A stretch of DNA of 64,000 nucleotides, from positions 1 to 64,000 of the forward strand of contig JAJYUJ010000001.1 in NCBI GenBank assembly GCA_021792615.1, written 5' to 3'. The position numbers and the translations under genes were made by a program. Source of the stretch: a bacterium (GTDB lineage Bacteria; JAMCPX01). The notes under the pieces were generated by a model that did not search any database, had not been told where the DNA came from, and was given only the letters and a program-made list of their open reading frames with translations. Each line of letters opens with the position of its first letter. The stretch's first letter is position 1. Shown here piece after piece: positions 42,082 to 51,264 of the stretch.

Positions 42082-43332
42082 ATGCTCAAGCTCCACGACT
42101 GGTATTCTCCCTGGTACATTGTCTATGTGCTGTTCGGCGCCCTTGCGGTCGGCATATTACCGATCCTTATACCGCTCTCGGTGAGCAGCGCCGGTGCAGG
42201 CAGTATCGGTATAATCATGGCAGCGCTCAACATCGGCGGGCTGTTTGCGGGAGGGTTCGGTTTTCTGTGCGACCGGTACAGGCTGCACCGGGCAGTGGTG
42301 CTTTCCGGACTGGGTATTGTTACTGTCTCGATAGGGCTGTTCCCTGAGTTTTCGGGCTTGCTTCCGAGGGTTGTGCTCGCACTGCTCACCGGCACAGGTA
42401 TGGCTGCGGTTTCGACCGTTGCAAACCTTTTGATCGTGGAAGTCTATCCGAAAGAACAATGGGACAGCCGCATAGGATGGTTTCAAACATTTTACGGCAT
42501 CGGCCAGGTCGCCGGCCTGCTGCTCGCCGGTCTTTTTAGCAGCCGGATCTCCGAGGGGTTGCTGATAACCTCTGCCGTCGGTGCAGCAGCGCTTATCGCG
42601 GCAGTGTATACCGTACGCACGCCCGCAAAACCTCCTGCCCCTGTCCATGCAAGACCTGCGGTTATACTCCATGGTGAATGGGGGCTCAGCAGCCCTGACA
42701 GAGCGCATCACCACGTGAGCATGCATGCTCTCAGGGACTTAAAGTCCATATACTCCTCGCAGCTCGGCATTTTCCTGATCGGTTGGCTGTTTGTTTATAC
42801 CGGGGCAACAGGCATATTCTCCCTGTACCCCGTACTGTACCAAAACCTTTTCAAAGTAAGCCCGGTGCTATCGTCGGCAGGATTCGCCGTTGCTGCGGCA
42901 GCCGGTTTGTTCCTGTATGCGCCGTCCGGAAGGTTGTCGGACAGGATCGGTACGCTCCGCGTACTGAACACATCCGTCCTGATAAGAATTTTTGCATTCC
43001 TGTGTTTATGGGCTTTAACCTTTTTCCCTGCACATTCCACGGGTGCGGTTTCGTTGCTCGTGTTCGGGGTCATCGTTCTTGCATGGTCTCCGATCAGCGT
43101 GAGCAGCGTCGCATTTACAGCGGCTTCATCCTCCCTTGGTGAAGGTGAGGCAATGGGTCTGTACAATGCGGCGAGCGGTGCGGCAGCCATCGCCGGTTCT
43201 CTGGCGGGTGGAGGGATTGCTGCTGCAGCGGGGTACAGGGCGGTTCCGCTGCTGGCCGCGAGTTTACTGGCCATAGGGTTGTTCATCAACATCCGCTTTT
43301 TGAAAACACCGGGCAAACACGCAGTTACATGA
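42082..43332 (+). CDS. Major facilitator superfamily transporter
   Basis: 416 aa with 12 predicted membrane helices in two six-helix bundles joined by a polar loop around residues 180-215. The loop between helices 2 and 3 reads FGFLCDRYRLHR, an A-motif-like G-x3-D-R-x-R; an equivalent APSGRLSDRIG sits in the second half. The ATG follows the GH15 stop without a gap (TAAATG), so it is co-translated. Its cargo could be a sugar or gluconate given the neighbours, but MFS substrate cannot be read from sequence. Confidence 0.88.
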   Translation: MLKLHDWYSPWYIVYVLFGALAVGILPILIPLSVSSAGAGSIGIIMAALNIGGLFAGGFGFLCDRYRLHRAVVLSGLGIVTVSIGLFPEFSGLLPRVVLALLTGTGMAAVSTVANLLIVEVYPKEQWDSRIGWFQTFYGIGQVAGLLLAGLFSSRISEGLLITSAVGAAALIAAVYTVRTPAKPPAPVHARPAVILHGEWGLSSPDRAHHHVSMHALRDLKSIYSSQLGIFLIGWLFVYTGATGIFSLYPVLYQNLFKVSPVLSSAGFAVAAAAGLFLYAPSGRLSDRIGTLRVLNTSVLIRIFAFLCLWALTFFPAHSTGAVSLLVFGVIVLAWSPISVSSVAFTAASSSLGEGEAMGLYNAASGAAAIAGSLAGGGIAAAAGYRAVPLLAASLLAIGLFINIRFLKTPGKHAVT

Positions 43333-43459
43333 ACGGGGGAGGCCGGAATCCCGGGCCGCGGCAGTCTGCACCGTGCCTTGCGGACATGACGTACTGTTGG
43401 TTGATTTAAAACAAAAAACGTGCACATATTCAGGGTAATTATAATAGTCGAGGTTATTG

Positions 43460-44893
43460 ATGGAATATGAAGCGGTCATAGGTCTTGAGGTGCATGCTCA
43501 GTTGAAGACCCGGACAAAAACGTTTTGTGATTGTTCTACGGTCTTTGCACTCAAACCGAATATACATGTATGTCCGGTTTGTCTCGGTATGCCGGGTGTA
43601 TTGCCGGTACTGAACAGGAAAATCGTCCTGTACGCATGCATGTTGTCGATGGCAGTGGAAGGTACGATAGAAAACCGGAGTGTCTTTGCAAGGAAAAACT
43701 ATTTTTATCCGGACCTGCCCAAAGGCTATCAAATATCACAGTACGAATTGCCTATAAATAAAGATGGTATCATCCGAATACAAACAGACAGCGGTACCAA
43801 GAAGGTGCGGCTCAACCGCATTCATATAGAAGAGGATGCGGGCAAACTCATGCACAACCATGACGGCACAAGCTTTGTCGATTTCAACAGGTCGGGCATA
43901 CCGCTGCTCGAGATCGTGTCGGAGCCGGACATGGCATCCCCGGACGAGGCTGTGGCGTATCTGAAAAAGCTCAGGACAATCCTTTTATATCTGGGTATAT
44001 GCGACGGCAATATGGAGGAGGGTTCACTGCGCTGCGATGCGAATATATCGGTAAGGCCCAAGGGACAGACGCAGCTCGGCGTAAAATCCGAGCTCAAAAA
44101 CATGAACTCGTTCCGGTTTATTCATAAAGCCCTTGAATATGAAATAAAAAGGCAAACGGATGTCCTGGAAGACGGCGGCACTATCGTTCAGGAAACAAGG
44201 CTCTGGGATGAGGCGTCGGGGACGACAAAGTCCATGCGATCGAAAGAAGAGGCCCATGATTACCGGTATTTCCCGGAACCCGATCTCCTGAACCTCGAGG
44301 TCACCAGCGCGCTTCTGGAGGAGGCACGCAAAAACGTACCCGAGCTGCCGGATGCAAAGGCGAAACGGTTTGTTGCCGGTTATAACCTTCCGCAGTATGA
44401 TGCGGAGGTGCTTACGGCATCGCGTGACCTTGCCGGCTATTTCGAGGATATGGTCAAGCTGTTCGACAAGCCGAAAACCGCAAGCAACTGGATCATGAGC
44501 GAGATGCTGCGGTTCATCAAAGACATCGATACGGGGATAGGGTCCTTTAAGGTTACCCCTGCCCAAACAGCAAAACTTCTGGGTCTCGTTGAGGACGGGA
44601 CTATAAGCGGAAAGATCGCGAAATCGGTTTATGAGCGCATGGTTGAAACCGGTAAAGAACCGGACGGACTTATCAAGGAGCTTGGACTCGAACAGATCTC
44701 GGACGAGAAGGAGATTCAGGAGATAATAAAATCGGTCATGGAAAAGAATCAAAGAGAGGTTTTGCAATACCGTGCCGGCAAGGAAAAGGTCTTCGGTTTT
44801 TTTGTGGGACAGGTGATGAAAGCAACCGGAGGAAAGGCAAACCCGTCGATGGTAAATGAACTTTTAAGAAAAAATTTAAAAGAGGTAAAGTAA
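43460..44893 (+). CDS. gatB: Asp-tRNA(Asn)/Glu-tRNA(Gln) amidotransferase subunit B
   Basis: 477 aa; ATG 43460 (MEYEAVIGLEVHAQL) is preferred to the TTG one codon earlier. It has the kinase-like catalytic core with the GatB signature (VCLGMPGVLPVLN, SRVHIEEDAGKL-type LNRIHIEEDAGKL, DFNRSGIPLLEIVSEPD, GSLRCDANISVRP) and the C-terminal YqeY-like tail ending NPSMVNELLRKNLKEVK. It phosphorylates and amidates mischarged tRNA using ammonia from GatA. gatA and gatC are not here, which is common. The AsmA gene starts directly after its stop. Confidence 0.97.
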   Translation: MEYEAVIGLEVHAQLKTRTKTFCDCSTVFALKPNIHVCPVCLGMPGVLPVLNRKIVLYACMLSMAVEGTIENRSVFARKNYFYPDLPKGYQISQYELPINKDGIIRIQTDSGTKKVRLNRIHIEEDAGKLMHNHDGTSFVDFNRSGIPLLEIVSEPDMASPDEAVAYLKKLRTILLYLGICDGNMEEGSLRCDANISVRPKGQTQLGVKSELKNMNSFRFIHKALEYEIKRQTDVLEDGGTIVQETRLWDEASGTTKSMRSKEEAHDYRYFPEPDLLNLEVTSALLEEARKNVPELPDAKAKRFVAGYNLPQYDAEVLTASRDLAGYFEDMVKLFDKPKTASNWIMSEMLRFIKDIDTGIGSFKVTPAQTAKLLGLVEDGTISGKIAKSVYERMVETGKEPDGLIKELGLEQISDEKEIQEIIKSVMEKNQREVLQYRAGKEKVFGFFVGQVMKATGGKANPSMVNELLRKNLKEVK

Positions 44894-47605
44894 ATGAAGA
44901 TTAAAAAAGTTTTTTTGTATTCGGGAATAACGCTTGTAGTGATCCTTGGTATCCTGCTTGTACTCCCCTTTGTTATCAATCTCGATAAGTATATAAGCAA
45001 GATAACAGGTCCTGCGAGCAAGGCAATCGGACGGCAGGTTTCGATCGAGCATTTACGGCTGACGATACTGTCCGGACTCGGTGTGGAATTGAAGAATGTT
45101 ACCGTTCAGGAGAAGGTGCCTGCGAAGACACCGTTTGTCCATGTCGAGGACGTAGAAGTAGGCGTAAAACTCCTGCCGCTGCTGGAAAAAGAAATAGCCA
45201 TCAGCAAGGTAATTCTGGTAAAGCCCGCGATAAACATTATTCGGTATCCAAACGGGACGTATAATTTTTCCGACCTGTTGCAAAAACAGGCGCAGAAACC
45301 TGAGGAAAAAATAACCGCAACAGCCAAACCACCGTCCGGCATACCGGAGGGATTTTACCTTGATAAGTTTTCTCTGACCGACGGGGTGATAAACATAACC
45401 GATGCCGGGCATGGGAAACAACACACGTACGGGCTCAACCACATCAACCTCGGCGTGTACGGTTTTAATGTCAAAAAGGCATTCAAGGTATCGGTGGGCG
45501 TTTCCTTCGACAATTTAAAAGACGCGCGGCTCGATATAAACGGAAAAGTAGGCCCGACCGGCAGGCAGGTATCTGTGGAGCACCTGCCGCTGAATATAAC
45601 CATCTCGTTAAAGCACATCGATATACCGTATGTAATGTCCCTTGCGGGGGTAAAGGCAATGCCATTGAGCGCGGGCACGCTCGATGTCGATGAAAAACTC
45701 AACTCACGATCCTCCGGCGATATGGATATAAACGGAACAATCCAGCTTACGGGACTTGCTCTTACCAACGGTACGGTGAGCCCATTTTCCATAAGCAACA
45801 ACCTGCAGTTTATACCAAAAGAAAAGCTGTTAACGATAAAGGACGTTACCGTGAAATCCGACGGTATAAATCTCGGCATAAAGGGCAATACCAATATTGC
45901 CGCAAAAACAGTCAATCTGGACCTTGCCTCCAGGCAGTTGTCCATGGAGAAACTGCTGGCGTTTTACAGCCCGCTCAGCAAATCATTGCCGCAGAATGTA
46001 AGCATCAGCGGTGACGGGAGTATTAAGACGACCGTCCGCACAACCAAAACCGTGGTAGGCGTACAGGGTACCATCGATTTGGCAAATGCAAAAATAAGCT
46101 ATGAAAAGATGTTTATAAAGCCCGCCTCGGTACCATTGAGCCTGTCGTACGATATTTCCAAGGATGGGAACGCGGTTACCATCAGTGACATAAAATTCAT
46201 TCTGGATAAGCTGGCAATGGATGCAGCCGGTAAGGTCATGATGGCAGGTGACATGAACGGGGCGATCCATGTTCATACGAACGCAATACAGATTCAATCA
46301 TTGGAAGACACGGTCCCTATGATAAAGTCATACAAAGCAAAAGGCAGTTTTGTGCTCGAGGCAGATGCTCACGGAGCATTCAAGAATCCGAAGACGCTTG
46401 CGGTTCAGGGCAGGCTGCAGGTAAAGGATGTATCCGCGAATATTGCCTCTCTGCCAAAGCCTTTGAAATCCTTTAATATGGATGCGTTATTCACCCGTGA
46501 CAGTGTTAATCTGAAATCCATGCTTGTCCAGATCGGCCAGTCCGAGGTCAAAGCAAACGGTATGATCCATGATTTTTCCGCTCCACAGGGCAGGCTGAAT
46601 GTCGTGTCTCCGTACCTGAATGTGGATGAATTAATGCCTGCATCAAAAGCCAATGAAGAACATCCGAAGGAGCAAGCCGCTGCTCAGCAAGGAGCAGCAA
46701 AGCCCTCTATTCTGGATAAGGCCGATATAACCCTGTCGGCGAACGTGAAGAAAGGCGTTGTTAAGAAGGCGTCGTTCAACGATCTGGTAGCACTGGCAAG
46801 GATTGTTAAGGGTACCATTATGCTGGATAAATTTGATGTAAAGACATTTTCCGGCAATATAGCGGCAAACGGCACCGTTGGTATGAACAAGGAACAGCCG
46901 TACAATGTAAAACTGAAGGCGAATGGATTGAACCTTGGAGATATGCTTGCCACCTTTACGACCTACAAGGATGTCATGAGCGGCAAGCTTGGGACGGACA
47001 TTGCGCTGCATGGAAACGCAAAAGAACTGAAGCGTACGGTCTCGGGCAAGGGTACTCTTACGCTTGCAGACGGCGAGATAAAAACATTCTCCATCCTGTC
47101 GAAGCTATCGGATGTCGCAAATCTTGCGAACATTCATGCCGGGAACACGACAAAGATCCATAACATGAAAATGGACGCGGTCATCGATAACGGGAAGGTA
47201 ACGTCAAACGATCTGAAAATGATCGGCAATGATGTGGACGTAACGGCAAACGGGTATTTCGATCTGGATTCAAATCTCAATTATCATGCAACCGGCACGC
47301 TTTCCAGGGGAATCTCCAACGGCGTCGGCGGAACAGCAGGACAGCTCATTAAAAACCAGCAAGGACAGGTTGAGATACCGTTTATCCTGACCGGCGATAT
47401 ACGGAGGCCGGTATTCAAGCTCGATGCCCAGGCATACGAACAGAAAATAAAGGAAGCTGCAAAGAAACAGGTTATCCAGCAGCTCAACAAACAGCTCAAT
47501 AATGAATTGAAAACAAATAAATCCATCCAGCAGATACAACAGAACAAGAACGTCCAGGACATACAAAACCAGGGCAAAAAAGCCATAGAGCAGTTGTTCC
47601 ATTAA
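44894..47605 (+). CDS. AsmA-family envelope protein
   Basis: 903 aa: one N-terminal membrane helix (VFLYSGITLVVILGILLVLPFVI), then the AsmA N-terminal segment (IGRQVSIEHLRLTILSGLGVELKNVTV), a long repeated-strand beta-groove body and an amphipathic Lys/Gln-rich C-terminus. AsmA-like proteins (TamB, YhdP, YicH group) form periplasm-spanning grooves thought to carry phospholipids to the outer membrane. The order of domains and length fit. It begins at the base after the gatB stop, with AAAAGAGGTAAAG upstream, and mtnA follows after 1 nt, so gatB-asmA-mtnA is a tight operon of unrelated functions. Confidence 0.88.
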   Translation: MKIKKVFLYSGITLVVILGILLVLPFVINLDKYISKITGPASKAIGRQVSIEHLRLTILSGLGVELKNVTVQEKVPAKTPFVHVEDVEVGVKLLPLLEKEIAISKVILVKPAINIIRYPNGTYNFSDLLQKQAQKPEEKITATAKPPSGIPEGFYLDKFSLTDGVINITDAGHGKQHTYGLNHINLGVYGFNVKKAFKVSVGVSFDNLKDARLDINGKVGPTGRQVSVEHLPLNITISLKHIDIPYVMSLAGVKAMPLSAGTLDVDEKLNSRSSGDMDINGTIQLTGLALTNGTVSPFSISNNLQFIPKEKLLTIKDVTVKSDGINLGIKGNTNIAAKTVNLDLASRQLSMEKLLAFYSPLSKSLPQNVSISGDGSIKTTVRTTKTVVGVQGTIDLANAKISYEKMFIKPASVPLSLSYDISKDGNAVTISDIKFILDKLAMDAAGKVMMAGDMNGAIHVHTNAIQIQSLEDTVPMIKSYKAKGSFVLEADAHGAFKNPKTLAVQGRLQVKDVSANIASLPKPLKSFNMDALFTRDSVNLKSMLVQIGQSEVKANGMIHDFSAPQGRLNVVSPYLNVDELMPASKANEEHPKEQAAAQQGAAKPSILDKADITLSANVKKGVVKKASFNDLVALARIVKGTIMLDKFDVKTFSGNIAANGTVGMNKEQPYNVKLKANGLNLGDMLATFTTYKDVMSGKLGTDIALHGNAKELKRTVSGKGTLTLADGEIKTFSILSKLSDVANLANIHAGNTTKIHNMKMDAVIDNGKVTSNDLKMIGNDVDVTANGYFDLDSNLNYHATGTLSRGISNGVGGTAGQLIKNQQGQVEIPFILTGDIRRPVFKLDAQAYEQKIKEAAKKQVIQQLNKQLNNELKTNKSIQQIQQNKNVQDIQNQGKKAIEQLFH

Positions 47606-47606
47606 C

Positions 47607-48641
47607 ATGGCTTTTCACACACTGATCCCGAAGAAGGATCATATACTGTTGCTGGACCAGAGGCTTTTGCCCGGGAAGACCCGTTACCTTAAGGTCAGGA
47701 CATACCGGGATGCGTATGATGTTATCAAGCGAATGGCAGTACGGGGTGCACCGGCAATCGGCGTGACGGCAGCGTTCGGCGTTTGGCTCGGCGCGCGGTC
47801 TGTCAGGACGAATAGTCGTCAGAAGTACCTGTCGGAGCTTCAGAAGGTATGCAAACATCTCGTGAGTGCGCGTCCCACCGCATACAATCTCTCGTGGGCC
47901 GTAAACAGGATGATGGACGTTGCACGTTCCGGAAACCTCGCTCCCGCCGCAGCAACTGCCGCACTGTACAAGGAAGCTGTCCGCATTTATCATGAAGACA
48001 TCGAGGCAAACAGGAAGATGGGTGACTACGGCGCACGGTTGATCAAAAACAAATGGACCGTGCTCACGCACTGTAATGCCGGCGCTCTTGCGACCGCGGG
48101 CTATGGTACTGCTCTCGGAGTCCTTCGCTCGGCAAAGGATGCCGGCAAGGACTTGAAGATTTTCGCTGACGAAACGAGGCCGTTTTTGCAGGGTGCACGG
48201 CTGACCGCATGGGAGCTCCAGCAGGACGGTTTTGACGTAACGCTCATAACGGACAATATGGCGGGGTGGATGATGAAACAGGGGCTTATACACGCCTGCA
48301 TCGTCGGTGCAGACAGGATCGCCGCCAACGGTGATGTCGCGAACAAGGTCGGTACCTACAGCGTTGCCGTACTCGCCCGTGCCCATAACATACCGTTTTA
48401 TGTCGCTGCACCGTCTTCAACATTTGACCCGGGGATGTCTTCGGGAGACGGGATAATCATAGAGGAACGGCCGGACAAAGAGGTCCTGACCATAGCTGGT
48501 ATGCGGATAGCCCCTGCAGGCATTAAGGTGCGCAACCCTGCGTTCGATGTGACACCCGCAAAGTACGTGACCGCAATCATAACAGAGAAAGGCGTCCTCT
48601 TTCCCCCTTATAAAAAGAGCATTCAGAAACTGCTTGTCTGA
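47607..48641 (+). CDS. mtnA: S-methyl-5-thioribose-1-phosphate isomerase
   Basis: 344 aa. Converts methylthioribose-1-phosphate to methylthioribulose-1-phosphate in methionine salvage. Visible: LLDQRLLPGKTRYLKVRTY and MAVRGAPAIGVTAAFGV at the N-terminus, the catalytic Cys in THCNAGALATAGYGTALG, ETRPFLQGARLTAWEL, and the catalytic Asp in VGADRIAANGDVANKVGTY. These separate it from eIF2B-like paralogs. No other salvage genes are in the window; MtnA can also feed 5'-deoxyribose or DHAP-shunt routes, where an aldolase is needed, but the aldolase at 32462 is far away. Confidence 0.96.
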   Translation: MAFHTLIPKKDHILLLDQRLLPGKTRYLKVRTYRDAYDVIKRMAVRGAPAIGVTAAFGVWLGARSVRTNSRQKYLSELQKVCKHLVSARPTAYNLSWAVNRMMDVARSGNLAPAAATAALYKEAVRIYHEDIEANRKMGDYGARLIKNKWTVLTHCNAGALATAGYGTALGVLRSAKDAGKDLKIFADETRPFLQGARLTAWELQQDGFDVTLITDNMAGWMMKQGLIHACIVGADRIAANGDVANKVGTYSVAVLARAHNIPFYVAAPSSTFDPGMSSGDGIIIEERPDKEVLTIAGMRIAPAGIKVRNPAFDVTPAKYVTAIITEKGVLFPPYKKSIQKLLV

Positions 48642-48676
48642 AAATCGCGGCGCATAATTGCGAAAGGAGACTGTCC

Positions 48677-49885
48677 ATGGATTTTGAAGTGTCTGAAAAG
48701 ATGAAGGTCGTTTTAGGCATGATCAATGAATTTGTCGAAAAAGAACTTATCCCGCTCGAGCCTGAGTTTGTGAACAAGAGTATCAAGAGCATGATCCCGG
48801 TGCTCAAGGAAAAAAGGCGGATGGTCAAAAAGATGGAATTGTGGGCGCCGAACCAACCGAAAGATTACGGGGGTATGGGGCTTGATCTTATAGAGCATGC
48901 GCTTGTTTCCGAGGCCCTTGGCAAGTCTCCGCTCGGTCATTATGTGTTCGGCTGTCAGGCACCCGATGCAGGCAATATGGAGATACTCTATCTCCACGGT
49001 ACGCCGGAGCAAAAGGAAAAATATCTGAAGCCGCTTATTGCAGGCGACATCCGGAGCTGTTTCAGCATGACCGAGCCCGAGATGCCGGGGTCGAACCCCG
49101 TTATGCTGGAAACCACTGCGGTGAAGGACGGGAGTGACTATGTGATCAACGGACAAAAATGGTTTTCCACGGCAGCAGACGGCGCCGCGTTCACCATCGT
49201 TATGGCAATAACGAACCCGGATGAGCATCCCTATATGCGTGCAAGCATGATCATTGTCCCGACCGATACAAAGGGCTACAGCCTTGTCAGGAATATCCCC
49301 GTTATGGGACACACGGGAGAGGATTATTTTTCCCACGGCGAGGTAGCTTTTCAGTCATGCAGGGTGCCACAGACGAACCTGCTCGGCCCGGAAGGTATGG
49401 GGTTTGTGATTGCACAGGAGCGGCTCGGGCCCGGAAGGATACACCACTGCATGCGGTGGATAGGTATCTGCAACAGGTCGTTCGACCTTATGTGTTCCAG
49501 GGCGTCCAGGAGGATTATGTCCCCGGACGGTAAAACGCTTGCGACAAAACAGATCGTCCAGGAATGGATAGCCGATTCCGCAGCTGAGATCAGCGCCGCA
49601 CGGCTGATGGTGCTCAATGCAGCATGGAAGATAGAGAAGCTCGGTCAGAAAGAGGCGCGGGATGATGTATCGTTTATAAAATACTATGTTGCCGGCGTTT
49701 TGCAGCGTGTTGTAGACAGGGCATTGCAGGTGCACGGAGGACTCGGTATGACGGATGATACAATCCTTGCTTTTTTCTACCGGCACGAGCGCGCCGCACG
49801 CATATACGACGGTGCGGACGAGGTGCACAAGATGTCCGTTGCGAAGAGGATACTGAAAACATACGAAGGGAGAGATGTACGCTAA
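48677..49885 (+). CDS. ACAD10/11-like acyl-CoA dehydrogenase (LvaC-type)
   Basis: 402 aa ACAD with FAD domain marks (CFSMTEPEMPGSNPVMLETTA, QERLGPGRIHHCMRW, HGGLGMTDDTILAFFYR). The segment aligned with YEGTSxIQ is RIYDGADEVHK, so Asp378 replaces the catalytic Glu; the xDGxDEVH form is typical of ACAD10/11 and their bacterial relatives. In those, the enzyme works on a phosphorylated 4-hydroxyacyl-CoA and expels phosphate to give an enoyl-CoA. The likely kinase partner follows about 200 nt downstream at 50087. Its ATG has AAAGGAG upstream. Substrate chain length is not readable. Confidence 0.9.
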   Translation: MDFEVSEKMKVVLGMINEFVEKELIPLEPEFVNKSIKSMIPVLKEKRRMVKKMELWAPNQPKDYGGMGLDLIEHALVSEALGKSPLGHYVFGCQAPDAGNMEILYLHGTPEQKEKYLKPLIAGDIRSCFSMTEPEMPGSNPVMLETTAVKDGSDYVINGQKWFSTAADGAAFTIVMAITNPDEHPYMRASMIIVPTDTKGYSLVRNIPVMGHTGEDYFSHGEVAFQSCRVPQTNLLGPEGMGFVIAQERLGPGRIHHCMRWIGICNRSFDLMCSRASRRIMSPDGKTLATKQIVQEWIADSAAEISAARLMVLNAAWKIEKLGQKEARDDVSFIKYYVAGVLQRVVDRALQVHGGLGMTDDTILAFFYRHERAARIYDGADEVHKMSVAKRILKTYEGRDVR

Positions 49886-50086
49886 CCCTAATAAGCCAAA
49901 TTCTAAATTCGAAACCATAAATTCTAAACAAAAAAGCGCTAAAAATAGAATTTCGATCATTTAAAATTTGAATTTATTTAGGATTTAGATATTAGAGTTT
50001 AGTATTTAAGAAAACGGTGGATCGCTGGTTTGAACGAACAAGTTAATTCAACTGTTACATTTTTGTGTTAAAGATAAAGGCTGATT
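49886..50086. other. AT-rich gap between the ACAD11-like gene and its kinase partner
   Basis: 201 nt. The first 130 are AT-rich with imperfect repeats of the type AAATTCTAAATTCGAAA and ATAAATTCTAAAC, and a looser inverted version (AATTTGAATTTATTTAGGAT). At 50016-50070 a decayed MITE right end is visible (GGTGGATCGCTGGTTTGAAC). No gene is seen. A promoter for the kinase gene could lie here, but none is clear. Confidence 0.6.
50016..50070 (+). repeat. Decayed right end of the MITE-like element
   Basis: GGTGGATCGCTGGTTTGAAC and the following bases to TTTTGTGTT align with GGTGGATCGCGGGATTGAGC ... TTTTCCGGGTT of copy A at roughly 70 percent identity. It ends 16 nt before the kinase gene start. 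A left-end remnant follows the same gene at 51144. Confidence 0.55.
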
Positions 50087-51145
50087 ATGGATTTTACGGA
50101 CAAAGCAAAAAAAATACGCGAAGGCGAGCAGCTTGATATTCCCCGGATAGAACAGTTCCTCAAGGACAGCATACCCGGGCTGAAGGGTGCACTTGCCGTG
50201 GAGCAGTTCCCGAGCGGGTATTCGAACCTTACCTACATGATAAAGGTCGGCGATACGGAGCTTGTTCTCAGAAGGCCGCCGTTCGGCACCAAGGCAAAAA
50301 CAGCGCATGACATGAAAAGGGAATATACAATACTCAATGCGCTTAAGCCCGTTTTCCCCTATTGTCCCAAACCCCTCTTATACGCCGGGGATCCCTCAGT
50401 TATGGGCTGCCCTTTCTACGTTATGGAGCGCATACAGGGTATTATCCTGAGGAGGGATCTGCCCAATGGCCTTGTGTTCAGACCCGAAGATGCAAGGCGG
50501 CTCTGTGAAAACCTGCTCGATGTTCAAATCGAACTGCATTCCATTGATTATAAAAAAATAGGTCTTGCCGGTTTCGGCAAGCCTGAGGGGTATGTGAAAC
50601 GCCAGGTCGACGGCTGGTCTGAGAGATACAGGAATGCGCGGACGGAAGACGCACCCGATTTTGAGACTGTCATGAAATGGTTGCAGGAAAAGATGCCGAA
50701 AGAGACGGGTAGTCCCTGCATCATCCACAACGACTACAAGTTTGACAATGTTGTGCTATCTCCCGAAAACCCGCTGCAGATCATCGGCGTGCTTGACTGG
50801 GAAATGGCAACTATAGGCGATCCGCTCATGGACCTCGGCAGTTCTCTTGCCTACTGGATACAGGCTGATGATCCTCCGGAGTTTCAGGCAATACGCATGA
50901 TGCCAACGGACATGCCGGGAGCCATGACACGGGACGAGCTCGTGCGGCGCTATGCCGGGAAATCGGGCACGCGCATCGATGACTTCGATTTCTATTACTG
51001 TTTCGGCTTGTTCCGGCTCGCGGGTATTGCCCAGCAGATATACTACCGCTATTTTCACAAGCAGACAAAGGACGAGCGCTTTGCACTGTTGATCTTTGCC
51101 GTAAAGGCCCTCGAACAGGCGGCATTGCGGGTCATAGAACGATAA
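50087..51145 (+). CDS. APH-fold acyl-CoA hydroxyl kinase (ACAD10/11 N-domain-like, LvaA-type)
   Basis: 352 aa aminoglycoside-phosphotransferase fold: nucleotide loop FPSGYSNLTYMI, Lys/Arg strand ELVLRRPPFGTKAKTAHDM, FYVMERIQGIIL, the catalytic loop IIHNDYKFDN (HxD....N form) and the metal loop GVLDWEMATIGDPLMDLG. The order and wording (SNLTYMIKV, LRRPP, HDMKREY, DWEMATIGDPLMD) match the N-terminal kinase half of ACAD10/11, not antibiotic-resistance kinases. It should phosphorylate the 4-hydroxyl of a hydroxyacyl-CoA for the ACAD encoded upstream. Its stop TAA is also the start of a decayed MITE end. Confidence 0.88.
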   Translation: MDFTDKAKKIREGEQLDIPRIEQFLKDSIPGLKGALAVEQFPSGYSNLTYMIKVGDTELVLRRPPFGTKAKTAHDMKREYTILNALKPVFPYCPKPLLYAGDPSVMGCPFYVMERIQGIILRRDLPNGLVFRPEDARRLCENLLDVQIELHSIDYKKIGLAGFGKPEGYVKRQVDGWSERYRNARTEDAPDFETVMKWLQEKMPKETGSPCIIHNDYKFDNVVLSPENPLQIIGVLDWEMATIGDPLMDLGSSLAYWIQADDPPEFQAIRMMPTDMPGAMTRDELVRRYAGKSGTRIDDFDFYYCFGLFRLAGIAQQIYYRYFHKQTKDERFALLIFAVKALEQAALRVIER

Positions 51146-51205
51146 CCCAAAACATGCGATTGGAAAATACGGAGATTAGGAAATGAGCGATAAGCCCGCC
51201 CTGTT
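51144..51205 (+). repeat. Decayed left end of the MITE-like element at the kinase stop codon
   Basis: AACCCAAAACATGCGATTGG, then GGAGATTAGGAAATGAGCGATAAGCCCG, aligns with the left end in the orientation of copy A. The kinase stop TAA shares its last two bases with it. The remainder of the element is missing; unrelated sequence and the start of the Hyf/Ehr-like operon follow. Confidence 0.65.
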
Positions 51206-51225
51206 ACTCTTTTTGGGTTGTTTCC

Positions 51226-51256
51226 TTGACTCGCTTTTGAGAAATATGATTATGAT
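51226..51256 (+). promoter_or_regulatory. Possible promoter of the Hyf/Ehr-like operon
   Basis: TTGACT (51226-51231) and TATGAT (51251-51256) are separated by 19 nt; another TATGAT starts at 51245 with only 13 nt. Transcription from the first pair would begin almost at the ATG (51265), so the message might be leaderless; no ribosome site precedes that ATG. Weak, consensus-based call. Confidence 0.3.
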
Positions 51257-51264
51257 TTACGATT

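Noticed and set aside
50087-51145. Aminoglycoside resistance kinase
   Set aside because: Although it has the APH fold, its motifs and its ACAD neighbour match the ACAD10/11-type metabolic kinase rather than resistance enzymes.
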